A stretch of DNA of 61,289 nucleotides. Source: Ruminococcus sp. (GTDB lineage Bacteria; Bacillota; Clostridia; Oscillospirales; Ruminococcaceae). Location of the stretch: contig NZ_DXUU01000011.1 of NCBI RefSeq assembly GCF_019417665.1, positions 1-61,289 on the forward strand, read 5' to 3'. The position numbers and the translations under genes were made by a program. How positions within the stretch are numbered: position 1 is the first letter of the stretch; the number at the start of each line of letters is the position of its first letter. Of this stretch, positions 60,065-61,289 are shown in pieces. The notes beneath the pieces are model-generated. The model worked only from the letters and a program-made list of their open reading frames with translations. It ran no database searches and was not told the DNA's origin.

Positions 60065-61027
60065 TTAGAATGCAACATCCTCTGCGATATGGTGCAGCTT
60101 TTCATCATAAGGCTTAGACATAGAGAGAGCCTCCTGAATATCAAAGTCAACAACCTTATTCGCCTGCATACCAACTACACGGTTGCCGATCCCCTGTTCC
60201 AGCAGCTCTACTGCATAATAACCCATTTCAGTTGCAGCCACACGGTCACGAACTGTGGGAGAACCGCCACGCTGTACGTGACCCAGAATGGTAGAACGTG
60301 ATTCGATACCAGTCTTTTCCTGCAACAGCTTTGCAATTTCATCCGCATGACCTACATTCTCAGCAACAACAATGATGAAGTTCTGTTTGCCTCTTGCCTT
60401 GAATTCCAACATCTTCTTTGCGATCTTATCCAGATCATAAGGCATTTCCTTTGTGATGATCTCCAGTGCGCCGGAAGCAACACCAGTATTCACTGCAATA
60501 TAGCCTGCACCGCGTCCCATAACCTCTACAACGCTGCAGCGATAGTGAGACTGGCTGGTATCAGACAGCTTGTCCATCAGTTCCATTGCCGTATTCATAG
60601 CGGTATCATAACCAATGGTATAGTCTGTGCAGGCAATATCATTGTCAATGGTACCCGGCAGACCAACGCACGGAATACCATGTGCCGACAGATCTGCTGC
60701 GCCGCGGAACGAACCATCACCGCCGATGACAACCAGACCCTCCAGACCATGCTTCTCACAAGTTTCCTTCGCCTTTAGCACGCCTTCTTCTGTCCGGAAT
60801 TCTGCGCTTCTCGCTGTATAAAGCATTGTACCGCCCTGTTTAATAATGCCTGCAACGCTCAACTCGTCCATCTGCTCCAGATCATCGTCGATCAGACCGC
60901 AGTAGCCACGTTTTATACCATAAACTGCTATACCCTTCTTCAACGCAGCACGCACAACGGCACGCACTGCTGCATTCATACCCGGCGCATCGCCGCCGCT
61001 TGTTAATACACCAATCGTTTTAATCAT
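60065..61027 (-). CDS. pfkA: 6-phosphofructokinase (ATP-type)
   Basis: It phosphorylates fructose 6-phosphate in glycolysis. The start is at 61027 (MIKTIGVLTSGGDAPGMN), with GGAG 8 nt upstream; an open frame 8 codons longer lacks this. The 320-residue protein has the ATP site GGDGSFRGA (with Gly at 103-104, the ATP-type pattern rather than PPi-type Asp), catalytic GTIDNDI, and effector-site residues typical of bacterial PfkA. It has its own promoter at 61135-61162. Confidence 0.96.
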   Translation of the reverse strand: MIKTIGVLTSGGDAPGMNAAVRAVVRAALKKGIAVYGIKRGYCGLIDDDLEQMDELSVAGIIKQGGTMLYTARSAEFRTEEGVLKAKETCEKHGLEGLVVIGGDGSFRGAADLSAHGIPCVGLPGTIDNDIACTDYTIGYDTAMNTAMELMDKLSDTSQSHYRCSVVEVMGRGAGYIAVNTGVASGALEIITKEMPYDLDKIAKKMLEFKARGKQNFIIVVAENVGHADEIAKLLQEKTGIESRSTILGHVQRGGSPTVRDRVAATEMGYYAVELLEQGIGNRVVGMQANKVVDFDIQEALSMSKPYDEKLHHIAEDVAF

Positions 61028-61134
61028 AACGTATACTCCATTCCGCCGCACGGCAAAAAATTAAAATGGTCGACCACATTTTGCTGGAAACAGCAATTTT
61101 TCAATTAGATCTGAAACCATTCCATTCCTATTTC

Positions 61135-61162
61135 ATTATACTGATATTTCTTCTTTTGTCAA
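61135..61162 (-). promoter_or_regulatory. Promoter of pfkA
   Basis: TTGACA (61157-61162), a 16-nt spacer and TATAAT (61135-61140). The remaining right end (61163-61289) shows no gene. Confidence 0.8.
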
Positions 61163-61289
61163 GTGGTTTTCGAAAAAATTAACAAGTGTTTTCCAACGCA
61201 CCACTAAAAAAAACTGTGATTTCCCCATAATAAGCCTAAGGACACGCTGAATAAAAGCGATAGTTGAAAAAAACCGCACCAATCATTAT

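Overview
The window looks like chromosome from a low-to-mid GC, anaerobic, fibre-degrading Ruminococcus-type Firmicute (Oscillospiraceae/Ruminococcaceae). The reasons are two secreted glycoside hydrolases ending in dockerins (cellulosome parts), [FeFe]-hydrogenase maturases HydG and HydF, a type III glutamine synthetase, a minimal SufCB system, and many TTGACA-17-TATAAT promoters with Gram-positive ribosome binding sites. The species assignment is inference.

Layout. 1-5500: right end of a Siphoviridae-like prophage (tail proteins, collagen-like tail fibre, XhlA-like protein, holin, amidase), abutting the 3' end of a tRNA-Ser gene; a tRNA-Leu follows. 6100-11350: AgcS amino-acid symporter, then a complete preQ1 operon (queD-queE-folE-queC-queF) behind a probable preQ1-I riboswitch with attenuator, then a flavin reductase. 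11367-21816: GH9 and GH26 dockerin enzymes, with a DUF2325 protein, an SSS symporter, an MBOAT/SGNH acyl-transfer pair, UppP and SpoIIID between them. 22088-25515: hydG-phzF-hydF. 25573-28995: a small XRE-regulator cassette and a P-type cation ATPase preceded by a yybP-ykoY-type Mn2+ riboswitch.

29155-39327 is the most interesting part: a ten-gene, tightly packed, one-strand cluster in the order fumC-hdrB-hdrC-hdrA-flxD-flxC-flxB-flxA-frdB-frdA. It joins a complete FlxABCD-HdrABC flavin-based electron-bifurcation module (NADH input, ferredoxin output) to a soluble fumarate reductase with no membrane anchor, and to fumarase. FrdA lacks the FAD-linking histidine (Asn instead), and FrdB carries an extra cysteine that should make its third cluster [4Fe-4S]. 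I infer a cytoplasmic electron-bifurcating NADH:fumarate/ferredoxin oxidoreductase. It would conserve the energy of fumarate reduction as reduced ferredoxin, feeding hydrogenase in a succinate-forming fermenter. The operon has its own promoter with a 16-bp palindrome at the start site and an unexplained leader of about 350 nt. A LexA/S24-type regulator is divergent.

39889-50080: S24 regulator, cardiolipin synthase, sufCB, MATE transporter, pheB-hom, and glutamine synthetase III with a structured leader. 50172-61289: PIG-L/YfhO envelope pair, a second XRE cassette with a TM2 protein, rpsO-pnp with a large intergenic hairpin, a YesL-like and a SpoIIM-like membrane protein, proC and pfkA. No rRNA, CRISPR array or insertion sequence was seen. 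The very long ORFs opposite frd/hdr/glnN are treated as shadows.
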